Positions 33,677 through 42,337 of a stretch of DNA of 64,000 nucleotides are shown here, in pieces. The position numbers and the translations under genes are program-made. Within the stretch, counting starts at the first letter, position 1; every line of letters starts with the position of its first letter. The stretch is from an uncultured Sutterella sp. (GTDB taxonomy: Bacteria > Pseudomonadota > Gammaproteobacteria > Burkholderiales > Burkholderiaceae_F). Where the stretch lies: assembly GCA_900545275.1 (NCBI GenBank), contig UQYG01000002.1:62001-126000 (forward strand), given 5' to 3'. The notes below the pieces were generated by a model that saw only the letters and a program-made list of their open reading frames with translations, was not told the DNA's origin and searched no databases.

Positions 33677-35856
33677 CACATGCTCTTGCGGTTCTTGATT
33701 TCCGCCATCTTCCCGTCGTTCATGCGCGAGACGCCGTTGACGTTCGAATAGCCGAGGTAGCCGCAGACGCGGCTGATGACCGAAAGGTTGCGGCTGCCGC
33801 AGTGCGGGCACGTAAAGAGAACGTTCGTGCTGTGGCGTCCGCAGTCGCCGCAGTAGGCGCTGTCGAAATTCACGCCCTGATAGAAGCCCTTTTCCATGCC
33901 GCGTTCGACGAAGGCGCGCACGGCGGCGAGGTTTTCGGGATTGTCGAGGCGAATGTACTGGATGTGGCCGCCCTCGCAGAGGTGGAAGTCGGTGAATTCG
34001 CGGTCCTGCTTTTCAAAGGGCGAGATCTCTTCCGTGACGTTCACGTGGAAGGAGTTCGTGAAGTATTCCGGGCTGTAGTGCTCGGTGTGACGGAAGACGT
34101 TGTCGATCTCGTTCTTTTCGCAGAAGCGGTCGTACTGCCTCGCCTGCGTGGCGCAGAGGGACTCGGCGGGCGTGCCGTACATGGCGTAGAGGTGCCCGTC
34201 CTCCTTCTTGTACTGCGCGAGACGGTCGCCGATGTAGCGAAGGATCTTCGCGGAAAGTTCCCCACCCTCTTCGACGAGGCGCTTGCCGGTCCAGAGATAG
34301 GTCGTTTCGTCGAGCGCCGTGATCCCGAAGGAGGCCGTCATGTAGCGCACGAGGTCGCCCACCTTGGCGTCGGGATCCTTCGTCCCTTCGTAGAGACCGC
34401 CCTGCGTGAAGGCGAGCGGATTGCTCGAGCATTTCTGATTGCGGATGATGTCGTAGCGCTTCTTGAAGAACTGACGGATGACGTCGAGACGACGGTCGAG
34501 CTCCTCCCAGAAGGCTTCTCGCCAGTCGTCGGGACGCTGCATCTGCGTGATCTTGAGGATGATCGGCAGATTGAGCGAGACGGCGCCGATGTTGCAGCGC
34601 CCGACCGTGACCGCCTGCCCCTCTTCGTTCTTCCAGAGCGAGAGGAAGGCGCGGCAACCCATGGGCGACGTGATCGCGCCGTAGCGCTGATAGATCTGCG
34701 AAACGCTCCCCGATTCGGAAGAGAGCGACAGGTAGTCGGGGTACATGCATTCGGCCGACGTACGAAGGGCTTCGTCGAAAAGTTCGGCCGAGGGCTTGTC
34801 GTTGGCGATCTGATCGCGGTCGTAGAGATAGACGAGCTTCGGGAAGACGACGGGCTTGCCGTGGCGGCCGTGGCCCTTCTTGCGCACGCGCAGCATCGTG
34901 CGCGAGATGGTCGAGAGCCATTCGCGCTCGGCGGCCGTGTAGTTTTCGGGCTTCCACTGACCGAAGGTGATCGTCGTGAAGGCGAAGTCGCCGCGCGAGC
35001 AGGGAACGGTGTTGAGCTTCAATTCAAGCGACTGGAAGCCCTGCTCGAGTTCACGGACGGTTTCCTTCACGGCGAATTCGCGGGCGACCGCGTCGGCGAC
35101 GCCCATCTGACGGAACTTCTCGAGGGCCGCCGCTTCGCTCTTGAGGACGTAGGGAAGGAGAACCTTGTCGAGCTCGGGCAGCGTGAAGCCGCCGAACTGC
35201 TGGGCGGTCGCAACGAGCGTGATGTCGCCGATCACCTGCAGGGCCGAAAGAACGGTCTTCGGTTCCGTGTACTCGACGTTCGACATTTCGAAGCCGCCCT
35301 TCAGAACCGAGCCGATGTCGAAGAGGCAGCAGTTGATGCAGCCGAGGATCATGTCGCGCAGGTCGTGAATGTAGATGTCGCCGCGCTCGATCAATTCCTT
35401 TTCCAGGCCCGAGAGATAGAACTGCTTGTAGAGACTCTTCGTGAGATAGCCCTTGATGAGCGAGCCCTTCGTCGAGACGAGCGAGCTGTCGTAGTTGGCG
35501 TTTTCACGGTCGCCCAGGCGCAGCACGTCGTCGGCGTCCTGGCGGAGCTGTTCGAAGGTCTTCGCGTAGGTCGTCTTGTAGTAGCGGTATTCGGCGTAGG
35601 CTTCGCCCACTTCCTTCATCTGGAAGAAGGAGAGCGAGGCGATCACAAGTTCGTGGAGTTCGCCCACGGTCACGCGGTCGCGGTGCTCGATGCGGCGATA
35701 GACTTCGCGCGCGATCGCGTCGAGCGTCGCCTGCGGCACGATCTTGTCGCAGCGAAACGCCGCCTTGCTCACGGCGTCGGTAATTTTCGACGCGTCGTAG
35801 TCCTCGACCGATTTGTCCTTCTTCACAACCTTCACGCGCGTGGTGGTTTCCGTCAT
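33676..35856 (-). CDS. nrdD: Anaerobic ribonucleoside-triphosphate reductase
   Basis: 726 residues (E. coli 712). It has an N-terminal ATP-cone (about 5-95), the ten-stranded barrel, a C-terminal zinc ribbon with two CxxC pairs (YCGDCG, TCPHCG), and the glycyl radical site RVCGYLGY (G699). It reduces NTPs to dNTPs without oxygen. It is translationally coupled to nrdG. I do not see a clear NrdR box or FNR dyad in the 102 bases upstream. Confidence 0.95.
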   Translation of the reverse strand: MTETTTRVKVVKKDKSVEDYDASKITDAVSKAAFRCDKIVPQATLDAIAREVYRRIEHRDRVTVGELHELVIASLSFFQMKEVGEAYAEYRYYKTTYAKTFEQLRQDADDVLRLGDRENANYDSSLVSTKGSLIKGYLTKSLYKQFYLSGLEKELIERGDIYIHDLRDMILGCINCCLFDIGSVLKGGFEMSNVEYTEPKTVLSALQVIGDITLVATAQQFGGFTLPELDKVLLPYVLKSEAAALEKFRQMGVADAVAREFAVKETVRELEQGFQSLELKLNTVPCSRGDFAFTTITFGQWKPENYTAAEREWLSTISRTMLRVRKKGHGRHGKPVVFPKLVYLYDRDQIANDKPSAELFDEALRTSAECMYPDYLSLSSESGSVSQIYQRYGAITSPMGCRAFLSLWKNEEGQAVTVGRCNIGAVSLNLPIILKITQMQRPDDWREAFWEELDRRLDVIRQFFKKRYDIIRNQKCSSNPLAFTQGGLYEGTKDPDAKVGDLVRYMTASFGITALDETTYLWTGKRLVEEGGELSAKILRYIGDRLAQYKKEDGHLYAMYGTPAESLCATQARQYDRFCEKNEIDNVFRHTEHYSPEYFTNSFHVNVTEEISPFEKQDREFTDFHLCEGGHIQYIRLDNPENLAAVRAFVERGMEKGFYQGVNFDSAYCGDCGRHSTNVLFTCPHCGSRNLSVISRVCGYLGYSNVNGVSRMNDGKMAEIKNRKSM

Positions 35857-35958
35857 GGATGTCCTTCTCTATGTTGTCGTTTCTGTCGGGGCCCCTCGGG
35901 GCGTCCGTCAATGGGAATTCAGGGACGGTCGGAACCTTCGGGATCCCGCCCGTCTGGG

Positions 35959-36462
35959 TTAGGAAGCGCTCCCGGGCGCTTCGTCCGAAAGCGGCGCGCC
36001 GGAATCGGCGGGAGGCGTTTCGCCCCCTTCGGCCTTCACCTCGGCTTCGGCGAGGGCGCGCTCTCTGGCGCGCTTCTCGCGCATTTCCTTGAAGTGCTGC
36101 TCGCGGGCCATGCGCTCCTTGTCGCGCCGGGTGAGCACCACGAACTTCTCTTCAAAGAGTTTGCGGGGAAGAGCCTTCACGATCGCCTCGTCGATTTCCT
36201 TTTGCATCGAGGCGTAGCTCTTCTTGCCGCGCGAAGGCGGATCGAGCACGACCTTGGCCTTCTTGATGTCGAAATAGTTGTCGCCGCGGTAGGTGCAGCT
36301 CCACTCGAGCGCCGTGCCCGCTTCGTAGTCTTCGTCCGACATGTGCCGGAACTGCAGGAAGCACCAGACGCGTGCGGCAAGCGACGCGCGGCCGTCGGAA
36401 TAAAAGAGGTGGTCTCCTTCTCCGACGATGCGCTTCTTTTGGGGTTTCTGATCTTCGGCCAT
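35959..36462 (-). CDS. Hypothetical protein
   Basis: 167 residues; ATG 36462 with AAGGAAGGA upstream, nine bases after the nucleoside hydrolase stop. No signal peptide or membrane segment. Residues 1-115 look globular (contains ARVWCFLQFRHMSDEDY and YRGDNYFDIKKAKVVLD); residues 105-145 are strongly charged and likely helical (KERMAREQHFKEMREKRARERA), with a Pro/Gly-rich acidic tail. I do not recognise a family. Position in the ribokinase operon and before nrdD suggests co-transcription, not function. Confidence 0.6.
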   Translation of the reverse strand: MAEDQKPQKKRIVGEGDHLFYSDGRASLAARVWCFLQFRHMSDEDYEAGTALEWSCTYRGDNYFDIKKAKVVLDPPSRGKKSYASMQKEIDEAIVKALPRKLFEEKFVVLTRRDKERMAREQHFKEMREKRARERALAEAEVKAEGGETPPADSGAPLSDEAPGSAS

Positions 36463-36471
36463 GTCCTTCCT

Positions 36472-37407
36472 TCAGCGAAGCCGCTCGACGGCGGCGAAAA
36501 GCGTGTTCCAAAACTTCACCTTGTCGAGCCGCACCGCAACGCGCACGTGCCCGTCCTGGGGCGCCGAACGCCGGCGGTCGACGACCGTCATGCCGCGGGT
36601 GAGCCCGCCCCGGCACTCGACGTGCACGGGATGCGTCTCGGTCTCCACGATCGAGGGATCGATCACGTAGGCGACGGCGCACGGATCGTGCACGGGCGGC
36701 GCCTCAAAGCCCGCGGAGCGCTTGTAGCGCGCGGCAAAGGCCTGAAGCACGTCCGAGAGAAAACGTCCCGCGGGCGTGTCGATCGCGCGGGCGCGCTCGA
36801 GCACTGCGACGTAGGCCCTCGCCTGATAGGTGAGGTCCAGGCCCACCATCACGACGGGCCAGGCCTCTTCGAAAACGACGTGCGCGGCCTCGGGGTCGTT
36901 TTCGATGTTGAATTCGGCCATCGGACGAACGTTTCCGATGGTGGTGCCGCCCCCCATGAGAACGACTTCGGCGACGCGCGATACGATGCGAGGCTCAAGC
37001 CTCGCGGCGAGCGCAATGTTCGTGAGGGGCCCGATCGCGACGATCGTCACCGTCCCCGCGGGTTCCCGCATGAGGATGTCCACGATCAGGCGCGCGGCCG
37101 AGAGCTCGTGCGGCGCACGGGTCGCTTCCGGAAGCGTCGTGCCGTCAAGCCCCGACTCCCCGTGGATTTCCGGCGCCGGGACGACCTCGCCGAAAACGAG
37201 AGGACGAGCCGAACCCGCCGCCACAGGGCACTCAAGCCCGCAAAGCGCGGCGATGCGAAGCGCGTTCGTCGTCACCTTTTCGATCGTCTGGTTCCCGGCG
37301 ACCGTCGTGACGGCGAGCACCTTGATGTCGGGATGGCCCGCCGCCAGGAGCATGGCGACGGCGTCGTCATAGCCCGGATCGCAGTCCAGAATGACTTTTT
37401 TCGTCAT
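36472..37407 (-). CDS. Inosine-uridine-preferring (ribo)nucleoside hydrolase
   Basis: 311 residues. The calcium/ribose-binding DxDPGxDD signature reads DCDPGYDDA at residues 8-16, and the segments GPLTNIALA and NIENDPEAA are present. It splits ribonucleosides into base and ribose. It is 10 bases downstream of ribokinase, which would phosphorylate the ribose. It most resembles the RihA/RihB/RihC group; the specific type cannot be fixed. Confidence 0.9.
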   Translation of the reverse strand: MTKKVILDCDPGYDDAVAMLLAAGHPDIKVLAVTTVAGNQTIEKVTTNALRIAALCGLECPVAAGSARPLVFGEVVPAPEIHGESGLDGTTLPEATRAPHELSAARLIVDILMREPAGTVTIVAIGPLTNIALAARLEPRIVSRVAEVVLMGGGTTIGNVRPMAEFNIENDPEAAHVVFEEAWPVVMVGLDLTYQARAYVAVLERARAIDTPAGRFLSDVLQAFAARYKRSAGFEAPPVHDPCAVAYVIDPSIVETETHPVHVECRGGLTRGMTVVDRRRSAPQDGHVRVAVRLDKVKFWNTLFAAVERLR

Positions 37408-37417
37408 GTCGTCCCCT

Positions 37418-38341
37418 TCAGGAGGAATATTCAGTCAGAAAGCGCTCCACGTCGGCGCGCTTCGGAATCGAGGGAACGGCCCCCTCCTTCGTTACCGACA
37501 GGGCCGCGGCCGCCGCGGCGGTGCGAAGCCCCTCTTCGAGAAGCTTCGTCGAGCCGGTCCGGACGAATTCGGCCAAGGCGCCCACGGCGTATCCCGCGAG
37601 CGTGTCGCCCGCTCCCGTCGTGTCGACGGCTTCGACCCGAAAGGCCGGAACCTTGCCCGAGGCGCCCTGCGCCGCGCACCAGACGAGGCCCTTGGCGCCG
37701 AGCGTGAGAATCACGATCGAAACGCCCATTCCAACGAGAGCCTTCGCCGCGGCTTCGGGCGTCAGGTCCGCTCCGACCCATTCGGCGGCCTCCGTTTCGT
37801 TCAGAACGAGCGCGTAGAGCCCCGAAAGATCGAGCGCACGCAGTTCCTGCGAAAAGGGCGACGGATTGAAAACGACGCGAAGGCCCCGGCGCCGTCCCTC
37901 GTCCATGAGGCGCGCCGTGCCGTTCACTTCGTTTTGGAGGACGAGAAAGTCGCCCGTCTCGGCCGTCGCGAGAAAGCCGTCGACGAGATCCTCCGTCACC
38001 GCGTGGTTGGTCCCCGGGTAATAAAGAATCGCGTTCTCTGCGTCGGGCGTCACCTGAATGAAGGTGTGTCCCGTCGCCGAGCGTTCGTCGACGCGCAGGT
38101 GCGCGACGTCGGCCCCCTCGGACGCGAGAAAGTCGGAGAGCGGCGTTCCGTCCGCGCCCACCGCGCCGCAGTGGCGCACGGCGAGTCCCGAGCGGAGCAT
38201 CGCGACCGTCTGATTGAGGCCCTTGCCGCCCCAGTGCACCGCACGGTGATCGGCTTCGAGCGTCTCGCCCGGGCGCAGAAAGTGCGGCACCCTGTAGACG
38301 TAGTCGAGATTGAGCGAACCGATGGCGTGAACCTGAGTCAT
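37418..38341 (-). CDS. rbsK: Ribokinase (PfkB family)
   Basis: 307 residues. N-terminal GSLNLDYVYRV and WGGKGLNQ, and C-terminal DTTGAGDTLAGY (catalytic Asp in the GAGD motif) identify the PfkB carbohydrate kinase family; with the adjacent nucleoside hydrolase, ribokinase is the best call. Substrate ribose to ribose-5-phosphate. The start ATG 38341 has no clear ribosome binding site. Confidence 0.85.
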   Translation of the reverse strand: MTQVHAIGSLNLDYVYRVPHFLRPGETLEADHRAVHWGGKGLNQTVAMLRSGLAVRHCGAVGADGTPLSDFLASEGADVAHLRVDERSATGHTFIQVTPDAENAILYYPGTNHAVTEDLVDGFLATAETGDFLVLQNEVNGTARLMDEGRRRGLRVVFNPSPFSQELRALDLSGLYALVLNETEAAEWVGADLTPEAAAKALVGMGVSIVILTLGAKGLVWCAAQGASGKVPAFRVEAVDTTGAGDTLAGYAVGALAEFVRTGSTKLLEEGLRTAAAAAALSVTKEGAVPSIPKRADVERFLTEYSS

Positions 38342-38510
38342 GGCGAAGAAATCGAAAACAAGGACTCCATTCTACCGATCCGCAAACGGAATCGGGGAAC
38401 GGGAGAGCAATACATGTTGAAGCGAGAAAATTCAAACACACAAGATCTGGTGCGACGAGCGTTCCCGACACAAGAGAGAAGCGCGTCGGATTCCGTCGCA
38501 CGAGACGCTT

Positions 38511-38529
38511 CGGCTAGGGCGCCTAGCCG
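38511..38529. promoter_or_regulatory. Perfect inverted repeat upstream of the ribokinase operon
   Basis: CGGCTAGG-GCG-CCTAGCCG, an 8-bp perfect dyad with a 3-base centre. It lies 170 bases before rbsK and about 40 bases after the stop of the MazG-like gene, both on the minus strand. It may be a repressor operator or a transcription-end hairpin; there is no T-run in the minus direction. Confidence 0.4.
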
Positions 38530-38568
38530 TTCGCGCGCCGTTCGAATTTTTCTATGGTGAACGACCGC

Positions 38569-39603
38569 TCAAGCTATCGGAGATCGGTTTGTCGGAACCT
38601 CGCCGAACGGAGCCTCGGGCGACGCGGCGAGAATGCGCCGCAGAAGTCCGCTCACGAGGCCGGAATTGGCGGCTCGCAGAAAGGCGCCCGTTTCCATCCG
38701 CTCGAGTCCGACGAGTTCGGAGAAAGCCGCCCAGGCAAGCCCCGGCGTCATGTCGTCCCAGTCATAGAGATGCGGGTCCAGAGGAGGACGCCGCTTCGGA
38801 GGGGCCCCGAGCCAGTCGCCCGCGAGACGCCAGACGGCGAGCACGGGTTCGGCGTAGCGCACGTAGGCGACGCGGTCGTCGGGAGAGGCCTCCCAAAAGC
38901 CCGCGGGATCCGTTTCCAGATGCTTTTCGAGCGCCGCGAGCGCTTCGCGCAGAAGCGCCGAGCGACGACGAAGGGAGTCGCGAAGGTCTTCGGGAGGCGG
39001 GACGGAATCCGCGTCTCTCTCTCCCTCATGAGAAACGTCGGGCGCTTCGGGTCGCCGGGATTCCCGAGCGCACTGCACGGGCGTCTTGTCATCCGGCACC
39101 GTCGTCCGTACGTTCACCTCGGGGTCGGCGACGGCGCGGCGCGAGAGCGCGTTCGCCGGAGAGGAACCTTCGTCCTTTTCCGCCGCGCGCACGGGCAGCG
39201 CAGCGGGAACGTTAGCGGCCGTGCGCCTCGCCTCCTCGTGAATCGCGCGCGCCGCGGCCCGGGCGGCCGAAGCTTCGCCCCGAACCGCCGTCGCCGGGTA
39301 CTTCCGTTCGGCCGCGGCGAGCTTTTCGCGCACCGCGCGGTCGAGGTCGACGCCGCGGTGATCCGCGAGCATCGCCAGGTAAATGAGCACGTCCGCCATC
39401 TCGGCTTCGATTTCGGCCGAGCGCTCGGGAACTTCGAGGTCGTCGCCCGACCACTGAAAGCATTCGAGAAGCTCGGCCGCTTCGATCGAAACCGAAAGCG
39501 CGAGGTCTTTGGAAGAGTGAAAGCGCGCCCAGTCGCGCTCGTCGCGGAATTTTGCGACGAGCTCGAGCAGATCGGACGCGGGCCAGACCGCCCCGCGGGT
39601 CAT
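38569..39603 (-). CDS. MazG-like nucleotide pyrophosphohydrolase fused to an uncharacterised C-terminal domain
   Basis: 344 residues, starting one base after the stop of the M20 peptidase gene. Residues 1-105 match the all-alpha NTP pyrophosphatase group related to RS21-C6/dCTPase: the EAAELLECFQW and EMADVLIYLAMLAD helices carry the ExxE...ExxD metal-binding motif. Residues ~105-210 are Ala/Arg-rich and likely disordered. Residues ~215-325 form a second, Trp-rich domain (AVWRLAGDWLGAPPKRRPPLDPHLYDWDDMTPG, read in parts) of unknown family. The enzyme probably removes non-canonical or excess nucleotides. Confidence 0.75.
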   Translation of the reverse strand: MTRGAVWPASDLLELVAKFRDERDWARFHSSKDLALSVSIEAAELLECFQWSGDDLEVPERSAEIEAEMADVLIYLAMLADHRGVDLDRAVREKLAAAERKYPATAVRGEASAARAAARAIHEEARRTAANVPAALPVRAAEKDEGSSPANALSRRAVADPEVNVRTTVPDDKTPVQCARESRRPEAPDVSHEGERDADSVPPPEDLRDSLRRRSALLREALAALEKHLETDPAGFWEASPDDRVAYVRYAEPVLAVWRLAGDWLGAPPKRRPPLDPHLYDWDDMTPGLAWAAFSELVGLERMETGAFLRAANSGLVSGLLRRILAASPEAPFGEVPTNRSPIA

Positions 39604-39604
39604 C

Positions 39605-40822
39605 TTAGGCGAGGCCCGTGATGCCGAGGACCGTGAGAAGCGCCAACTGCGGACCGAGGTGCATGTCGGTGCTGTCGAAATACTCCTTGAGGGAGTGTTC
39701 GTTGTAGGTGTGACCGCCCGTGCCGAGGCAGACGGCGGGGATGCCGAGCGACATCGGCATGTTGCAGTCGGTCGAGGAAGAACCCGTCCAGGTGACTTCG
39801 ATGCCGAGCGCCTTGGCGCCTTCGAGCGCGGCGTTGACGGCCGGACAGTCGGCCGGACGCTGGCCGGCGGGACGGTCGCCGATCTTCGTCTTCGTGAGCT
39901 TCACGTAGGCGGATTCGGGCGCCTTCGTCCAGCGGGCGTTTTCTTCGGCCACGGCCTCTTCAAAGGCGGCGAGAATGGTTTCCTCGACCTTCATGAGTTC
40001 TTCCATGGCGACGCTGCGCATGTCGACGTCGACTTCGCAGTGCGCGGCGATCGTGTTGACCGTCGTACCGCCCTTGATCGTACCGACCGTGTAGGAGGTC
40101 TTCGGATCTTCGGGGAGTTCGAGGTTGGCGATCTTGGCGATTGCGCGGCCGATGGCGTGCACGGCCGAGGGAACGCGGCCGTAGTCGAGCCAGGAGTGCC
40201 CGCCGGGGCCGTCGACGGCGAGGCGCCAGCGGTGCGCACCCGTCGCGCCCGTCTGCACGCGGGCCACCGTTTCCATGTCGAGCGCCACGAAGGCGTCGAT
40301 CTTGCGCGAACCGTCAAAGAGGGCCTTGGCGCCGCGGATGTCGCCGTTGCCCTCTTCGCCGACCGTGCCGACAAAGAGGATGTCGCCCGCCGTTTCGATC
40401 TTCGCGGCTTCGAGCATGCGAAGAACCTGGAGCATCGAGCGCAGGCCCGAGGCGTTGTCGCCGATGCCCGGACCGTAGTGGAGATTGCCTTCGGAGCGCA
40501 CCGTCACGTCGGTTTCCATCGGGAAGACCGTATCGGTGTGGGCGGCGATCGCGACGACCGGACCCGCGCCGCGGCCGGGACGACGGCCGACGACGTTGCC
40601 CGAGGGATCGATCACGACGTCCGTCAGGCCGTATTCGCGCAGAAGACGGGCGATTTCTTCGGCACGGCGGGATTCTTCAAAAGTCGGAGAAGGGATCTGA
40701 GCGATCGCGATCTGTTCGGCGAGCGCGCGCGGCGCCTCCTCCTTCGCGACGGAAAGCGCCTTCTGCACGGATTCGTTGGCGATCAGTTCGCCCATGCGGG
40801 CGGCGATGGCGGGATTCGACAT
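39605..40822 (-). CDS. M20-family metallopeptidase (cytoplasmic)
   Basis: 405 residues from ATG 40822 with AGAGGAG upstream; the longer open frame to 41179 lacks coding character. No signal peptide. Metal and catalytic residues: H95xD97 (AAHTDTV), D122 (GIGDNASG), E156-E157 (GEEG), D182, and a C-terminal GGHTYNE histidine. The lid domain is complete, with PGGHSWLDYG (206-215), SAVHA and GGTTVN (251-256). It is a likely dipeptidase/tripeptidase or deacylase. It provides the internal reference for the split M20 pair at 18833-20919. Confidence 0.85.
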   Translation of the reverse strand: MSNPAIAARMGELIANESVQKALSVAKEEAPRALAEQIAIAQIPSPTFEESRRAEEIARLLREYGLTDVVIDPSGNVVGRRPGRGAGPVVAIAAHTDTVFPMETDVTVRSEGNLHYGPGIGDNASGLRSMLQVLRMLEAAKIETAGDILFVGTVGEEGNGDIRGAKALFDGSRKIDAFVALDMETVARVQTGATGAHRWRLAVDGPGGHSWLDYGRVPSAVHAIGRAIAKIANLELPEDPKTSYTVGTIKGGTTVNTIAAHCEVDVDMRSVAMEELMKVEETILAAFEEAVAEENARWTKAPESAYVKLTKTKIGDRPAGQRPADCPAVNAALEGAKALGIEVTWTGSSSTDCNMPMSLGIPAVCLGTGGHTYNEHSLKEYFDSTDMHLGPQLALLTVLGITGLA

Positions 40823-41477
40823 CGAGAACTCCTCTGTCGTGGTTGGTCTGAAAGTGTCCGTCCGCGGGAAAGAAGGCTCTCTTCGACCGCGGAACAAGCC
40901 GCATGCATTATACGGACCGAGAACCGAATTCACCAAACCTAAAGCGCTCTCCCTAGGGAAAACTTCGAGTGCGCTGACCCGCTCTTTCTTTCTGCGAAGC
41001 GGTGCGCCGTGCGCAATACGCCCGGCGCCGGCGCGCCCTTTCTTCCGGAAAATCTTCTCAAAAGATACAAGACTGTCGATCGGCATTAACCCGCTCCCCA
41101 TATCTTGTGGTGTCGACTCGTCTCCCGCACGAAGAATAAAAGTGCGCCCGCGGGAACGGAATGTCGGCTTATTTTCCACAGAGACTGTGCACTACCCCCG
41201 CTTTGCGGGGCGGGAGATCTTCTCCGAAGCGCTCTTCCTTAATTCGCACAAAATTTGTGCACGAGCTCAAGAAATGATTTTCCCAAAGATTGCATTCCTG
41301 CACGGATTCCTCCGATGCCTCTCTCTTTCAGCAAGAGGAAAACGACCATTGATGAACATCAATCGTCATCGTCCTGTAGAATGGCGGAATCTTTCCGTCT
41401 CCTTCGGTACGCATTTCCGTACCGAACCCGCCGACGCGGGTCGAAGGACGACGCGCCCCTCACCCTACGGAACGCAC
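40823..41477. other. Divergent intergenic region with a perfect FNR-type dyad
   Basis: 655 bases between the M20 peptidase and TetR genes. No convincing gene. Besides the FNR-type site at 41349-41362 it shows no terminator. It is long for two promoters alone. Confidence 0.4.
41349..41362 (+). promoter_or_regulatory. Perfect FNR-type consensus dyad upstream of the TetR gene
   Basis: TTGATGAACATCAA equals TTGAT-N4-ATCAA. A -10-like TAGAAT follows at 41377-41382, which would place the dyad near -33.5; the class II distance would instead need a poor -10 at 41385. So the site may activate from a non-standard start or repress. Confidence 0.5.
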
Positions 41478-42122
41478 ATGACGAACTACAACAAGCCCCT
41501 CACCCGCCGCGGCCTCGAGCGAAGCCGCCGCATTCTCGCGAAAGCGATCGAGATCTTCGCCGAAAAGGGCTACGACGCGACGACCCTGAGCGACATCACG
41601 GACATCGCGGGCGGCTCGCGCTCGCTCATCTATCACTGCTTCGGCAACAAGGAGGGGCTCTTTCGGGCCTCGCTCCAGATGATGGTCGACGAAATCTACG
41701 GCGCCTACGAGCAGGAGGGCCGAACCGGAAAGACGCTCTTCGAGGAGCTCGTGCACTTCGGAAAGATTCTCGTCGGGCATCTCGTGACGCCGCGGGCGAT
41801 CGGGATGATGCGGCTCGTCTACGCCGAGGTCCCCCGCTGCGAGGGTCTGGGCGAATGGTACTGGCGCGAGGGGGTGTTGAAGAGTTACGAAGCCTTCGCG
41901 GGCGTGCTCGAGCACTATGTCGTCACCGACCGCGAAAATCTTCTCGAACTCTCGCGCCTCTACATCGACTATCTGCGCTCGGGTCTGCCGACTCGTCTTC
42001 TCATTCTTCCCGACGACCGACCGACGCAAAAGGACATCGAAGAGGAAGTGGCGGTCGTGGCGGAACGCTTCGCGCTCTACGTAGAGTCGCGCTTCGCCGT
42101 GAAGACGTCGACGGACGACTGA
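41478..42122 (+). CDS. TetR/AcrR-family transcriptional regulator
   Basis: 214 residues. N-terminal helix-turn-helix (about residues 13-60: RILAKAIEIFAEKGYDATTLSDI, then GGSRSLIYHCFGNKEGL, read in parts) is typical of TetR repressors; the C-terminal ligand domain has no recognisable specificity. It lies 215 bases upstream of the FMN-flavoprotein reductase gene, whose promoter has the palindrome TAGTCGCGACTA. Start ATG 41478; weak ribosome binding site. Confidence 0.85.
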   Translation: MTNYNKPLTRRGLERSRRILAKAIEIFAEKGYDATTLSDITDIAGGSRSLIYHCFGNKEGLFRASLQMMVDEIYGAYEQEGRTGKTLFEELVHFGKILVGHLVTPRAIGMMRLVYAEVPRCEGLGEWYWREGVLKSYEAFAGVLEHYVVTDRENLLELSRLYIDYLRSGLPTRLLILPDDRPTQKDIEEEVAVVAERFALYVESRFAVKTSTDD

Positions 42123-42283
42123 GGCCGGGAGCCCGCTCTCTTCGCCGGCTCCCTTTCGCCCTTTTCCGGACCGTGGACCGAGACCGAAGGTCCGTCCTCG
42201 GGCGGGCGGCGAAAAACCTGCGCTCCTCCCCGATTTCGTCCTTTTCGCCCCGCCCTTCAGGACTCTTTAAGTCGCATGTAGCA

Positions 42284-42295
42284 TAGTCGCGACTA
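42284..42295. promoter_or_regulatory. 12-bp perfect palindrome, possible TetR operator
   Basis: TAGTCGCGACTA lies 42 bases before the GTG start of the flavoprotein reductase and 160 bases after the TetR stop codon. TetR-family operators are often such palindromes. The link is inference from position. Confidence 0.4.
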
Positions 42296-42337
42296 ATCTC
42301 AATCATTGTGACCGAACAACCCTGAGGAGACCCCACC

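Noticed and set aside
33802..37707. A 1301-codon plus-strand open frame opposite nrdD, the nucleoside hydrolase and ribokinase
   Set aside because: It runs antisense through several well-identified genes and their gaps, and shows no domain.
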